A model generated the notes under the pieces. The model did not search any database. It saw nothing but the letters and a program-made list of their open reading frames with translations, and was not told the origin of the DNA. This document shows positions 26,363 to 38,500 of a stretch of 64,000 nucleotides of DNA, one piece after another. The stretch is from Klebsormidium nitens. Lineage: Eukaryota > Streptophyta > Klebsormidiophyceae > Klebsormidiales > Klebsormidiaceae. The DNA lies in the NCBI GenBank assembly GCA_000708835.1, contig DF236974.1, positions 298,626 to 362,625 of the forward strand. Reading direction: 5' to 3'. Position 1 is the first letter of the stretch; each line of letters starts with the position of its first letter. The position numbers and the translations under genes are program-made.

Positions 26363-27713
26363 GGAAAGGGTATCTGACAGACCTCATTCGAAGCACCTTG
26401 CGAGGAGAGCGATCGCAAAGAAAGCCTCTAAATGAAAGCGGAAGGAGGCCCAGAATCAGGCGCAGGGAATGAGAAGCTGAAGACTGGGGGAATGGGAATC
26501 TTTTTGAAAGGATGGGCGTTCAGCTTGATATCACTGATTAAGGAATTACGAATGCTGTGACCGAACAGCTCATATCCCGGTCGCTTTCACTGACCCGCTA
26601 TTCATGCAGCAATCAAAAAGCCACGTGGCAGCGACTAGGAGTCTTGATCGAGATTCCCGTCAAACCAATGTTCGGATCCCCGAGGACGAATCGAACTCGT
26701 TGAATGCATCTCGACTCGAAGGCTTGCACAATGTTGGAAAAGTCCCCTGCACGAGGTGTACGAACACGAAGTGTCAACCTTGAGTAAGAACGGATCTTCG
26801 CGGACTAGGATTGTGCGGATGGCATTACGTACAGTACTTGGCCGACCCCTCTACACTAACGCCGTCTCTTGAGAGCATCGAATTCGGGCCTGTCAGTATT
26901 ACTGGGCTGATCTTTCTCCTCTGTGCTCGAAGCTCGAGGCCGGTGCGAGCGCGTATCAACGAGGTTTGTCGAAAGACCTTCGCGCTTCTTGTGTGCGCTT
27001 AAAGATTAAATAGACTAATAGAACACCTAGTGGCACAATTGCCACGCTTAACGATTTGCTGGGGCCACAATTTGCTGGGGCCACAAGAGATTCACCAGCC
27101 AGGCTGTTTGATCACGCCGGCCTCAGGAGTGTCAAGTACCGTGTGCAGCGGTCCATTTTAGCATGGCTTCACGTGTCCACTATGCAGAACTGCAAATAAT
27201 GTAGTCGATTTTGTGTCAGCGGAACCGACAATCTTCTGCGCTCCAGAATCTCATACAATTTGCATCACCTTGCAATTCACTAGGCGGTTCCAGATCGGGC
27301 GAAGATTGACCTGCGGTGATTTGCAGGTTTCGAACCCGTCATAAAGCATACGTATCTTTATTGTGTCCTCTTGAAATCTATATGATCGTTAAGCACGCAG
27401 GTACACTTGCTGCAGGCAGTGAGGCGCTGTGTGACATCATGGAACATCGTGTTACCAGATTAAAGCAGTCGTGAAACCGGATTGGAATGTGCAAGCGCTG
27501 CCATCAACGTATTTATTTTGAAGCATGTATATCATACAGGCGGGAGACCCATAGAAGGCTTATAAGCGTTTGCCATCTATGCTATTTTAGCTTTTGGGTT
27601 GCATCAGAGCCCGACATGACCCGCATCTGTGTACATTCTTATTGCAGAAAGCCCAGGTCTCGGTCCCCAGCTCGTCTTTATCTATGTGCGTAGTAACCAA
27701 CTCTTAATCCACA
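26363..27713. other. Intergenic region between membrane-protein copies 2 and 3
   Basis: No gene recognised. It contains a 16-bp tandem duplication at 27054-27085 (ATTTGCTGGGGCCACA twice) and two T-arm-like fragments that do not form full tRNAs. It should include the promoter of copy 2 near 26.4 kb. Confidence 0.4.
27054..27085. repeat. 16-bp direct tandem duplication
   Basis: The unit ATTTGCTGGGGCCACA occurs twice in direct succession in the spacer between two membrane-protein genes. Confidence 0.8.
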
Positions 27714-28751
27714 TTATGCTGCTTTCGCAATTTGGTCATCTTTACGGACCGACGCACGTACCGCTTTTGCAATCTCATTCTCCCTGTATGCACAGTACAG
27801 CGCAAAAGCGGGTGCCGGCCCCAGAAGGAGCGCCCCGGCCAGGGTGCGCAACGCCACCCGAGGCCCGTCCTCTAGCAGGGCGAAGTACACAAACAGGAGA
27901 GTGAAACTAATCAGATCTAGCATGGAGAACCACACGGCTGCCTCTGACGTGTCTGCGAACCCCTCTGACGTCAGCAGCCTCAACGCTTGAGACCAGGCTT
28001 GAGACGGAAGCGTCGGATCTTTGTACAGGAGCACGAGAGTGAGCGCGCGCCAAAGCGCGCTGAAGGCGGCTGCGACCAGGTAGTTTTTCCGCGTCAGAAT
28101 TGCTAGAGTGGGTCCCGAGTTTCTCGCTACGCCGAATATCCAAAAAAGAGTAATGAGAGGGCCGTTGCTCCAGTCAAAGAATTTTTGAAAGCCCCGCATT
28201 ACCCAAGCGGCCCTATGCGCGAATGACAGAGCCATCAGGTTGAAGTGAAGCACGTAAAATGAAAAAAGCGTGCTAAAACCCCAGCGGTACCGACCGAGCA
28301 GGGTCCCAGAGGAGCTTCGGTCGGGCGCGCGCGCGCGCAGGTAGAACGGCAACCAGCCCAAAGCAAAGGACGCGCTCGCGCTGAGAGAGGCTGGAAGGAG
28401 CTGAAGAAGGGGCACCGCCACGAGAGCTGCCCAGCTGAGAAAACCAGTCATCCTTTTGCAGGGCGTTCGTACTCTTAGGCACTCAGTCATTCCAAGCAGC
28501 ACGTAGATGGGGACCAGGAAGCAGAGCTCTCCGAGGACTATATAGCCGACTGGATGGTTCACCCCGCCCTCAACGGCACCCCATATCTCAGAAACGAGGT
28601 GGCTGGAAAGACCTCGCAAGCCATTGTCGTTGTTGGCTGGGAGGATCTTGGTGAGCTTAGGCGCCAGGGTTGCTGCTCTGATGGAAAGACATATCAGTCC
28701 AAGCAAGGCAGCGGGCGCGCAAGTAGATACGCTCCACTGGGATTGCGCCAT
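27714..28751 (-). CDS. Orphan multipass membrane protein, family copy 3 (intact)
   Basis: Uninterrupted 345-residue frame from ATG 28751, no introns. Same architecture as copy 1: an N-terminal helix after MAQSQWSVSTCAPAALLG, the shared loop motif VNHPVGYIVLGEL, several further hydrophobic stretches, and the conserved C-terminal part GFADTSEAAVWFSMLDLISF, YFALLEDGPRVAL and LGPAPAFALYCAYREN. A short charged cytoplasm-like tail ends the protein. It shares the NHPVG loop and the GFADTSE block with copy 2 almost word for word, pointing to a recent tandem duplication. Function not recognised. Confidence 0.72.
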   Translation of the reverse strand: MAQSQWSVSTCAPAALLGLICLSIRAATLAPKLTKILPANNDNGLRGLSSHLVSEIWGAVEGGVNHPVGYIVLGELCFLVPIYVLLGMTECLRVRTPCKRMTGFLSWAALVAVPLLQLLPASLSASASFALGWLPFYLRARAPDRSSSGTLLGRYRWGFSTLFSFYVLHFNLMALSFAHRAAWVMRGFQKFFDWSNGPLITLFWIFGVARNSGPTLAILTRKNYLVAAAFSALWRALTLVLLYKDPTLPSQAWSQALRLLTSEGFADTSEAAVWFSMLDLISFTLLFVYFALLEDGPRVALRTLAGALLLGPAPAFALYCAYRENEIAKAVRASVRKDDQIAKAA

Positions 28752-29922
28752 GGTAGCGTCAGCCCAGAGACCTGCTCATGTGATGCTTATTCAAAATTTT
28801 GCAAAAGAAAGCTCTAGCACAAAGCGAGGGGAGGAGGGCAGTGGAGATTGAAGCGCCAGCAAGGAGGCAGCATCTGAAGGAGGGCGGTCTAGAAATCTGT
28901 CTGCGGTCTGCCGACAATTTGCGCATGCTATGATATAAGCTGTCGCGATCGCGTCATGTGACATGCAGCAATGATGAACGCCATGGGGTGCAGCGGTTTG
29001 ATATACGTCGGGAGATCCTAGTCAAATCAGTGCGGTGGACCCCGAGAACCAAGCCGCAGGATGCTTTTTGACTCGCAGCCTTTGCACGATATTGTAGACC
29101 CTCGATCATTAAGCGAAACAATCATTACGTATGTATAGATTCCTATGAGAATCCTGCACTTCGATTAGACAATCAGCACGGTGGACTTGCTGTAACCACT
29201 TCTAGATATTTTGGCTAGAATCATTGACTTGACTTCGAGTAGGTATGTAAAAGCTCGAGTCTTTACATCTAGCAGCTTCTCAAGCAAGTTGAGAACAATG
29301 TTTCATCTGTAGATGATGACCCCTCATGGTTCAGAAAAGAACGTAATGACGCGCGCGGCGCCAGTGGAATTACAAAAACCTTCCACACTTTACTGAAGCT
29401 GTCGATCTCGCTGAATTCCATTCATTACTCCACTCCTTCGTTTCTATTTCAATTGAACGGACATAGTATCACCAAACGACTATGTACTCTGGTCATTTGA
29501 AGGACAGGATCATAGCCAATCCAAGTGCAGCGGCCATTTGAAACGGTGAATTCGTTAGTGAACTGCAACATTCGGAGCTTTCAATTGATACGTCTTGACG
29601 GTGTGCTTTGAAATGCATCAGAAGAAGCGGTGATCCGACAGCAAACCAATCGATCAGGCTGTGAGAACGCCTTGATGCTTTCTGAGAACTTGGTTTCTTT
29701 TACAACCAACCTGAATGGATTGCTAGTGACCCTCTTCGAACTAGGGCAGATTGCAATCTCGCCTAGTCTTCTGCAGCACCAGAAGATACGGACAGATGGC
29801 ACACGGCCGTTCCTGCCTGACTCGGCTTCTCTAGTACCCTGCCCGAATTGGTGTCCTCGAGTTTCATGTGGGCATCATCTGTTTTTTTGAGTCTTACAAA
29901 AAGAAACCTTAGGTAGGAGCAC
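28752..29922. other. Intergenic region between membrane-protein copies 3 and 4
   Basis: About 1.2 kb with only short frames; no domain, RNA gene or repeat recognised. Presumed promoter of copy 3 and 3' end of copy 4. Confidence 0.4.
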
Positions 29923-31008
29923 TCAGAGATTGGGATCTGGTACTGTCATGTTACCTCTCCTAGATCTTGCAGGATTTCTTCTTTCAAGCACAGTGCGCTG
30001 CCTCTCGTTCCGACTCTTGACCCGCCATCGAATCCGTAACCTGTCGCTTCGATACACGCAATAAATCGCAAACGTCGGTGCCGGTCCTAGGACGCTAAGC
30101 GCTCCAACTAGCGTGCAGAGAGCAACCTTGATCCCGTCCTCAAAGAACACGAAGTAGATCAAACATAGCGTGAGTCCAACCAGGTCTATCAAGAAAAAGA
30201 GCAGGGCTGCTTCTGGGATCTCGGAGCCCGCTCTCGCCAGTAGCAGCGCTAAGATCTGAGTCACTAAGGAAGGGTCTTGGTAGAGAAAAACCAGTGTGAC
30301 CAGCCGCCAAAGAAGTGTGAATACGGCAACGCAATGAAAGCGCCAGACTGCTTCCTTCTCCATCTTGTGGGCTGTGATCGGAGGAAAGGGTTCTGATGAG
30401 AGATTGCAGAAGTACAAGCCCAAAAACGATGGACCTACATAACAGCAGGCGCTGAGCCAGGACAAGTACCCGTCAGACTGATAGTAGGACATCAGCGCGA
30501 TAAACGAGGGCATCAGCACAGAGGAGGCGGCCGCGTGCCAGATGCGGACCACGCGCGCGGTCAGCGCGCTTTTCTTCATATTTCTCGTGCTCCGAGGGCC
30601 CCCTCCGCTAAGCAGGTAAGACAGCCAGAAGAGACAGAAGGCGAACGCGCCGCTGAGAGCCGCTGCCAGCGATTGGGCGATGCGGAGTGACGTGAGCTCC
30701 AAATCCAAGTGCGCGCGCTCCCTGCAAGACTCAACACCACTCAGCAGCCCTCGGAACTGCAGGACGCAAAGCTTCCCAATCACGGGCACGCCGGCCGGGT
30801 GGTTCGCTCCGGCCTCCAAGATGGCGCACGCGCGCGCTGGAAGGACTAGGTTGAGAAGAAAGACTCCGCGTTCGCTGAAGCCGCCATGCTCTATGAAGCT
30901 TTCCAAAGGGAACCGCGCAAAGATGGAAGCCCGCAGGAGAAGGCAGACCATGCCAACTAGGAATGGAGGCGCACATGCAGCAAGGCGATAGCGCGTTAGA
31001 TGCGCCAT
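29923..31008 (-). CDS. Orphan multipass membrane protein, family copy 4 (intact)
   Basis: 361-residue single-exon frame. I place the start at ATG 31008 (MAHLTRYRLAACAPPFL) because that aligns with MAPLTLRRLLTCAPPVL of copy 1; an in-frame ATG also lies three codons upstream. It shares with copy 1 the segment RIAQSLAAAL..AFAFCLFWL (QSLAPAF..CLAFCMVWL in copy 1), VFLYQDPSLVTQ, DLVGLTLCLIYF, and LGPAPTFAIYC. The C-terminal tail is longer and strongly basic (about 35 residues with many Arg), unlike the other copies. No function recognised. Confidence 0.7.
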   Translation of the reverse strand: MAHLTRYRLAACAPPFLVGMVCLLLRASIFARFPLESFIEHGGFSERGVFLLNLVLPARACAILEAGANHPAGVPVIGKLCVLQFRGLLSGVESCRERAHLDLELTSLRIAQSLAAALSGAFAFCLFWLSYLLSGGGPRSTRNMKKSALTARVVRIWHAAASSVLMPSFIALMSYYQSDGYLSWLSACCYVGPSFLGLYFCNLSSEPFPPITAHKMEKEAVWRFHCVAVFTLLWRLVTLVFLYQDPSLVTQILALLLARAGSEIPEAALLFFLIDLVGLTLCLIYFVFFEDGIKVALCTLVGALSVLGPAPTFAIYCVYRSDRLRIRWRVKSRNERQRTVLERRNPARSRRGNMTVPDPNL

Positions 31009-32503
31009 GGGGGCCATGAGCGGACTGAACGCCAAAAACTGGACTAGCTTAGCTCCCAGAGGGGTCGAAGAAGCACCTGTCTTACTGATGTCTGCCCCCT
31101 GTTCAAGTGGCAGAGGTTAAGACTGTTCCAAGGGAGTTTTTACGGCTGCAACGAGCAAAATTTGTCCGGAGGCCAGTATGAAGTCAGGCAACGTCTGCAG
31201 GCTTGCTCGAAACTAACCTTTGACATCAATCTTACTGAAGTCTCATTCCGCGTACGTTGAGACCTTCGCTGCAGTCTTGACAAATCACTGTACACAACCC
31301 CGCGTGGCATCGATTGGTTGGAAAGTTCCACTCGCCGTCGTCATGTGTGACGATCGCAGAACCGGAGTGCAAGATCATACGGCTACTCCGTGTGACATGC
31401 AATATTTATGAATGTGCGCGAGCGAGATCTGCAGCCATCTAGTTGCGTCAATGTACGGCGTAGATATTGCTCAACCGAATCATCGATTCATTCAGTACAC
31501 CTCCGAAATCTTGCACAATAGCCCATTTTGCAGACGGATGAGCTTTGTGACCGGAACTTTTCCCTCCTCTCGTGATCGACTAGCAGTAAGCGTGGTAAGT
31601 AAGGCCTAGCCCCGGAATCAAAGGTTTTGCCTTACTTGCGGATTCAGAGCTGATGAAGAAGATTGGATCTTCTAATGGCAGATAGGCTCGTTACTTGATT
31701 GCTCATTACTGGGTTGAAAGCACAAGCCTTCAAGAAACGAGGCGTCAAGTACGGCTGGCTGATTTTGAGACACTTCAGAGACTGGCGTGTACTGACGGTT
31801 TCTGATTCCTGTCTTATGCCAATCCTGTCATACGATGTGCTTGATTTTTCGGGGACTTTGAGCTATCTCTGCGTCTAATGATGAGCGGCTTGAATCTGTT
31901 GAAACGAAACCAATGCTGTACTTCCTCCGCGGTCCTAAGACTGCAAAATGCTGGTTTGAATGCTTCAAGTGACGGTCTGGGTCCTGCTCTTCGTTTTATT
32001 CGCTATCTTTGGGTACAACTCATGCCTAGACACAACTATGTGCCTAAACGGTTTATGCCCGTTTGCAACACTAAAGCAGCATATATTACTTTAGTACTGC
32101 CGCCTATGCAACGCCAAACCTGCGCGTGTGCACCTTCTCTAGAACTCTTGACATCTTTTGACTACACCCAAATGCACTATCAAATGCACTATCACTAAAT
32201 GAATGCAATGCTATGCATAACGACGCGAGCCCTGAGCAATCGCATCTTGTACCAACGCAGACCCCCAGTATTAAGGTTCTGCCACTCTAAATCTCAACTG
32301 ACTCAAGCGAGCAACGTATCATGCCCTCGGGGCACAGACCAGATCTCGACCATAAATTTACACCTCCCGCAACTACAAAACTCCGGGTACTCCTGAACCC
32401 GTTCAGATGGAGCAGTCCGTCACAGGCTTTGACTGCGGCAGGACTACTCCGGCAAGCAAACACAACACTCGCAGCGGTCACCGGGGACACTTGGGAACGA
32501 CTG
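31009..32503. other. Intergenic region, nothing recognised
   Basis: About 1.5 kb between membrane-protein copy 4 and the 3' end of the sulfate transporter. Only short frames and minor local sequence duplications (for example near 32170-32200). It should contain the copy 4 promoter. Confidence 0.4.
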
Positions 32504-35500
32504 TCAAGGCGTCGTAACTTCAAAGCGGTCCTTACTTATGTCCTGACATTCTCCATCGGTTTCCCCGTCGGTACTGGGGGATAATTCAGGTGCCGCAAGG
32601 GGCAGATCCTTCAGATCAAAGCTCTGCCTCCGCTCCGACTCGCCCTTGAGACGGGCAAGGCAGACCTGCAAGAGTCGAAACCGTCTCAATCAATTTCGTA
32701 CTGGAAAGAACGGGGGACCAGAGGTTAGCGAAGTGAAATGGATTTAGTGACGCGAGATTTAGTAAGATTGTAAGGACGAAAAGCACCGCTGGTCAAAAGT
32801 ACCATTCTGGTCAAGACAATGGGGTCAACGGTGGTATTGGCCCCTGGTCCCACTTTGAAAGTGCTACGGAAAAATCTAACGCAATTCACGAAAGAAATTC
32901 CCGAGACCTGTTTGCGACTCTCTTCTGCTCTGCGGGTTGTCCGGCAGCAACCAGCCCTGCATCTGCCCGCTTCGTGTAACTATTAACCAACCTGGAAAGC
33001 GCCAAACCCGTTTCTAAACGGACTAACGTCTTGATGCCCACCTGTACGGCGTCGTGCGCGCGCACAAAGTGCCGCTCCGGCCCCAGCAGCTCGAGCAGCC
33101 CCCCGCGCGCGAGCGACACCATGACGCGCTTATTGGCGTTGGACAGCACCAGCTGCACGCCCTGCTCGCCAAACTCGGTGTGAAGGTCCCTTAGCGCGTA
33201 GATCGCCGTCGAATCTACATACGTGACCTGCACGGGCAGGTTCGTTCGTTGTGAAAGGGGGAGAATTCAAGAGGGTGGGTGAATCTCCCCTCGCGAATGC
33301 GAAGGAAAATTCTATGTCCTTTCGCAGACTCGAAAGTGTAAAGTCTGTCAATCGCAGTCATAAGACAAGCGTCTGATCTGGAAAGAAGGTACATAGACTG
33401 GCGCTTCCGAAACACGCCATCAGCAGAGTTTTGGAATCGCGTCTGAACGAAGATTCGCAAGATGATTAAGATTCAAACATCAGCGCCCACCGAAGCCGAA
33501 GCGCCCACCGCGAGCCGCTCCTCACCGGGCTCATGTCGAGAATGACGTAGCGCACGTCTGCCGCGTTCCCCGCGGCCGCCTTCTGCGCGCCCGGGAGCGG
33601 CCAGTCGGCGGCGGCCGCAGCCGCCTCCGGGTCCTGGACGCTGCCCGAGTGAACCAGCACGCTGCGCAGCATGTGCGCGCGCAGGTGGTCCTTGATGAAG
33701 CTGACGTTAGCGTAGTACATGGGGGCGTCGATGCGGATGATCAGAATGCCTGCGGGCGTCCTTCGAAGGAGTCAGATCTTGTATAAGCGTCCGAACGGAC
33801 AGCCCCTACGTCAGTAAAGATCTGGGAGTGTCAAATGGTAAAGCGCCCTAGCGAATGGAGTAATGCTGCGCTTCTACGACAGTACTTCCAGCGCCGCACA
33901 TTATATGGAATAAGGAACACGGACCTGGGTTTCAAAGACTTGCATTTTAAGCAGAGGCTCTGATGTCTTTTCCCGTCCCGGACCTTCAGAGTGTTTAAAA
34001 ATGGATCCACGAAGTGGGGGCAAGGAACAGTAACCTGAGAAGCTGTCCCCTAACCGAAAGTTACGCAAATTCTTGTCACACTCCTCGAGACGGCGTCAGA
34101 GATCGGATCCTTCTCTTCACCGTTCACTGTGATTAAAGTATTTGGGCAACGTCAGCCTCCCTTACCAGGATAGGTAATCGCATCCGGGTACTGCCTGATG
34201 TTCCGGTACACTGCAGTGCCCGGGAGGCGCCCCAGGATCGCCATGTGCGGGTTCGCTGACTCGTAGATGACGAATACCTGTGCAGGTTAGCCGCGCGTTA
34301 ACGAAGAAAGGTGGAAAAGCGGAGAGAGTTGAACTCCTCCTGATGCACGGCGGAAGCTGGAATCATCTGGTTTTCCAGGTCATGAGCAAGAGTAGTAGGA
34401 TAAAGTGTTGTCCCAAAGAGACGGGGCAGGAATGATACATCAGTTTGAGATGATTTACTTCTCAAGTAGAGTACACGGAGAGCAGGCAAGTGTGGCCTTC
34501 ACAATGAGAACGGACTCTTATCGAAACAAATCAAAATCTCAGCCCTGTCACAAGCCACTGCTGTGACCGACGTGCTTACCAGGGAGAGTCCGACCGCGAT
34601 AGCGACCCCGACTTCGATGCCCAGGAAGATCGTCCCAAGGCAGGCCGCTAGCCAAAGCAGAAAGTCGCGGGGGTTGGTTTTGAACAAGTGGATGGCCTCC
34701 TTATGATCGAAGAGCCGGATGCAGGCGGCGATCACAACCGCGCCAAGCACCGCGTTGGGGAGATTTCTGCAGAATGAACACATGGCACTTCAGAAGGAGC
34801 GGTGGGGTTACAGTGTCGGTGTGGCAGAATAGCGACCGCCCAAATGAAAGAACGAGACAACAATTGCATGGCATCTCATTTCACCTCCTTATCAACACGC
34901 TGAGCTTGACGAAATCAGGGGTTGGCAGAAGTTCCAGCACAATCGCGGACGACGGCCTCGACTTTTCAGTGGAAGTTGCTCACTTGAAAAGAGGCGTGAG
35001 GAAGAGCAGCGTGCACAGGATGAGGAGGCCAGTGATGAGGCCCGACATGCAGGTCTTGGCGCCCATCTGCAGACAAACCGTTCTTCGCAACTTGACACAG
35101 GAACTCCAGTAAGCTCTTTGGATCTAAGTAAGACCCTAACCCAGAAGTATACAATTCGCACCTTTAGCCACCCTAACCCCTTGATTAACCCCACCCGTTC
35201 GACTTACTATTCTAGTGTGGGCTTGCTGTTTATTGAGTCTTGAAAGATCGCCGAGATCAGTAGTTCGACGGACTTACGGAACGTCAGTCTGATAGAAGTC
35301 AGTGGCAGAGAGTTCAGTGATTTCGTGCACTTGTATAAGAAGAGACTACTCGTGATTTTGAAAGATGACGTTAGCACCTTTACTGCTCACCTCATTGCTG
35401 ACCGCGGAGCGCGAGAAGGACCCGGTGGCCGGATATGCCGAGAACACTGAGCCGACCAGGTTTGCGACGCCCAGCCCAAAGAGCTCCTGCGTTTTTGAAT

Positions 35501-38500
35501 ACATCTGTTATTTGGTGCAATCTATCCTTAGCCAGTCCGTTTGCGAGAATTGTGGGTTGGGACCTCGTCAAGAAATCTTGCAAAAGGCCAGCATAGGGGT
35601 TCACTTTTATTTGCGGCGCTTCTCGCAGTGGTTTTCTGCCATGGAGGCAAAGCTTGACGTAAACCAGGCATGCATTGGATAAATGAATCTCTGCAGTCTA
35701 AAGGGACATATTTTGAGTGGAAAAGATGAAGGCAAGACTGAGTTGAGAGTATCGGTAACGCACCTGGTTCGTGTTGATCTCGTAGCCATTTTTGGACGCC
35801 AGAGCTTTGGCAATTCCAACCGTCTCCAGGATGCCGACACCTGTCACCATCAGGGACGTCAAAAATAGCTGGCTGAAGTGGCCGTTTGTCTGGAAGTGGG
35901 ACGTTGAGGCGGGAGGAAAGCCTTTAGGGATGGGACCGACCGTCGAGATCTGCACAGAGAAAACGGAGCCCTTTTCCCTTGAGTAACAAAATCAACGGTT
36001 GGTTTTGGATTGTTGTGCAAGTCCAATAAGAGAAAGTATTTCTGTCAGATCGACGTATGTCGCTGCACTAGGTTTGCCACACCACTAGCGCAGCATACTA
36101 TTAATAGTCTGATCTGCGCCGCCGATACAAGAAAAGCTCATTATCGGAGACAAAGCCCTCATCGCAATCGTTATTCAAGTGTGGCTTTTCCGTTCCAGAT
36201 AGACACAGGACCTCGAGACTTTTGTGCTGCTGACCTTTGAACAGGACTACGTTGAGAGAGCGTGTACGGATAGCAGTAGCGTCAAGGAAAGCAGCAGTCC
36301 ATTGACTTTGAGGACTCAGGCTTCAAGATTTTCCATATTGTTCATATCGACGGCTCACCGCTTTCGTCTTGACGAAGCTCATAAATACGGTGCCCGCAAC
36401 CACCGTGATCAGCGGTCCGGCGACGCGGCACCACCGAAGCCGCGGCGATCGGTCGCCTGAGATGAAGAAAAACGTCCAACCATCACTTGTCAAACATGTT
36501 CCTCCTAAAATGATTTCAGCCCTCTCCATCATTCGGTGCGGCTGGTCAAACGCAAGATGCGGCTGAAGGTTGGAGTACCGGGGAGCAAAACCTGCGAAAA
36601 CTTTGGAAACACTACCCATGCCCCTCAACGATCTCAATCAGACGTCTTTGTCAGTACTTGATAGAGGATCGTTCCTGTGGGCAAAAGCTCCTCAGAGTCA
36701 CCGCCCTCCAAATTGAGAGTGGACCATAAGGTTCTTCTGTATGAGAACAAGGGCAGGCTTCAACCCTTCGACGGCTCTTCATACCGATTTCTGATCTAGT
36801 AAACTCGTGAATCATCCACTTGACGGATCCTTTCCAATCCCGCGGTCCGTCATATGAACCGAGAGGACTTTTGTCACGACGATTAACGGATTCCGCAGCA
36901 GAGCTTACCCGCGGAGCGCATCCCAACGATAATCCCGAGCATGACGACGCCCATGAGGAAGGGCTCCCACTTGAACTGGTCGATTCTAGCGAAGATGGTC
37001 TGGACGACCGGCACTAGCTGGTTGCTGCTCGTGATGCTGTAACCCAGGAAATACTTGACCTGCAGTGGAACGAAACTGCCGTTGGAAAAGCTGCGCAGTG
37101 ACCTCCCGACCCACCAAAAAACGAAGGAACAACGAAGGAACAACGAAGGATAAATGTCCTTCCAGGCCGCTGACTGTGGCACGGAACGACCGCTGCGATC
37201 AAGGACGTTCAGGAACTGAGTCCCCATCGGTGCGTTTAAGAAGTACTGCGTGGTGGAGCGCTTGGCTGCGAGCAGACTCCCGAGTATGCAACATCGTCTC
37301 TTTCGGTGCGATGGCCCTAGTGGAACAGCTACTTGAAGCCTTTGCAGAGAAGTCTGCAAAGTGGGCTTATGTTCTTCTACATGCACAATCGCTGCCCTAT
37401 GCAGATTCTGTTTCTTCAGTCAGATGTTGCACTTGTCGTTCTTCGATTTACAAGTCAAGCGGCTTCCAGGACCTGTTCTGAGAGGTGAACCCGGAAATGG
37501 GCGCATTAAGTCCGAGGCTTACCTGAGAAAGGGCGATGGTGGTGGCAGCCCCGGAGGTAAACCCGGAGATGACGCTGTGGCTGACGAAGCGGATGAGCCA
37601 GCCGAGGCGAAGGAGGCCCAAGATACACTCCACGAGGCCGACCTGAAAGGAGACACGCTTTAATTCTCTGTAACGAAGTTCTAAGAAAGTGTGTTTAAAA
37701 TACAGGTTTAGTGAAGCGGAGGAGTCGAAGTCTATTCATGAACAGCAAGCAAAGCTGACAACGTCCACGTGCGCACACACGGGCGTTCACAAGGAGTAGC
37801 ATCCGCAAAGCACACTATTACTGCTGAGAAACTTCTCGTTTGCCCGCGTGAGTCAGTCCGCGCCCGCCCCTTACAAATTCCTTTCTTGACATTTTCCACG
37901 TTAGTGCGTTGCCAACCTCCATTTTGGGAGTTCTTATCAAGGCATCGCGGCACTCACAAAAAGCGACAGCGTGATGGCGAGGCCTGTGTACTGCGCCTGC
38001 AGGGCGGCCCTGTCCGCGGCGGTCGCCCCCTTGCCGGGCTCCACCATGCTGAGCAGCCCCGAGTGCACCAGCTGGGACACGATGGCGACCGGGCCGACTG
38101 CCAGCTGGCGGGAGCTGCCGAAAAGGCCGTACACGAAGACGGGCATGAGGCCCGTGTAGAGGCCGTACACGGGGGAGAGGCCTGCCAGCTTGGCGTACGA
38201 CATGGCCTGCAAAAAACGCTCCCGCTTATACTTCAATGTAATCAAACAGAGGGAAGCATCAAAGCCGAAGTGCGGTGAAGTGTGAGGGAGGTCAGCTTAC
38301 CAGTGAGACACTGACGGGAAGACACAAGAAGAGCTTCGAGAGTGAACATCGGTGAGAATGTGCACGGATCGTTTGGGGCTTGACAAGGAGCATGCCTTCG
38401 GCGGTGCTAGCTGAAAACTTTTGATGCAGTAGTTTTTGTTCTTGACTTTTGACCTGTTCTGAGAAGCGTCCTGAAACATCCTCCTGTGGATTTTCCATCA

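Noticed and set aside
26675-26715. Minus-strand tRNA-like T arm (GAGTTCGATTCGT followed by an acceptor-like end)
   Set aside because: No matching 5' acceptor strand, D arm or anticodon arm could be found at the right distance.
27305-27345. Second T-loop-like sequence GGTTCGAAACC
   Set aside because: The arm pairs only partly and no tRNA cloverleaf can be drawn around it.
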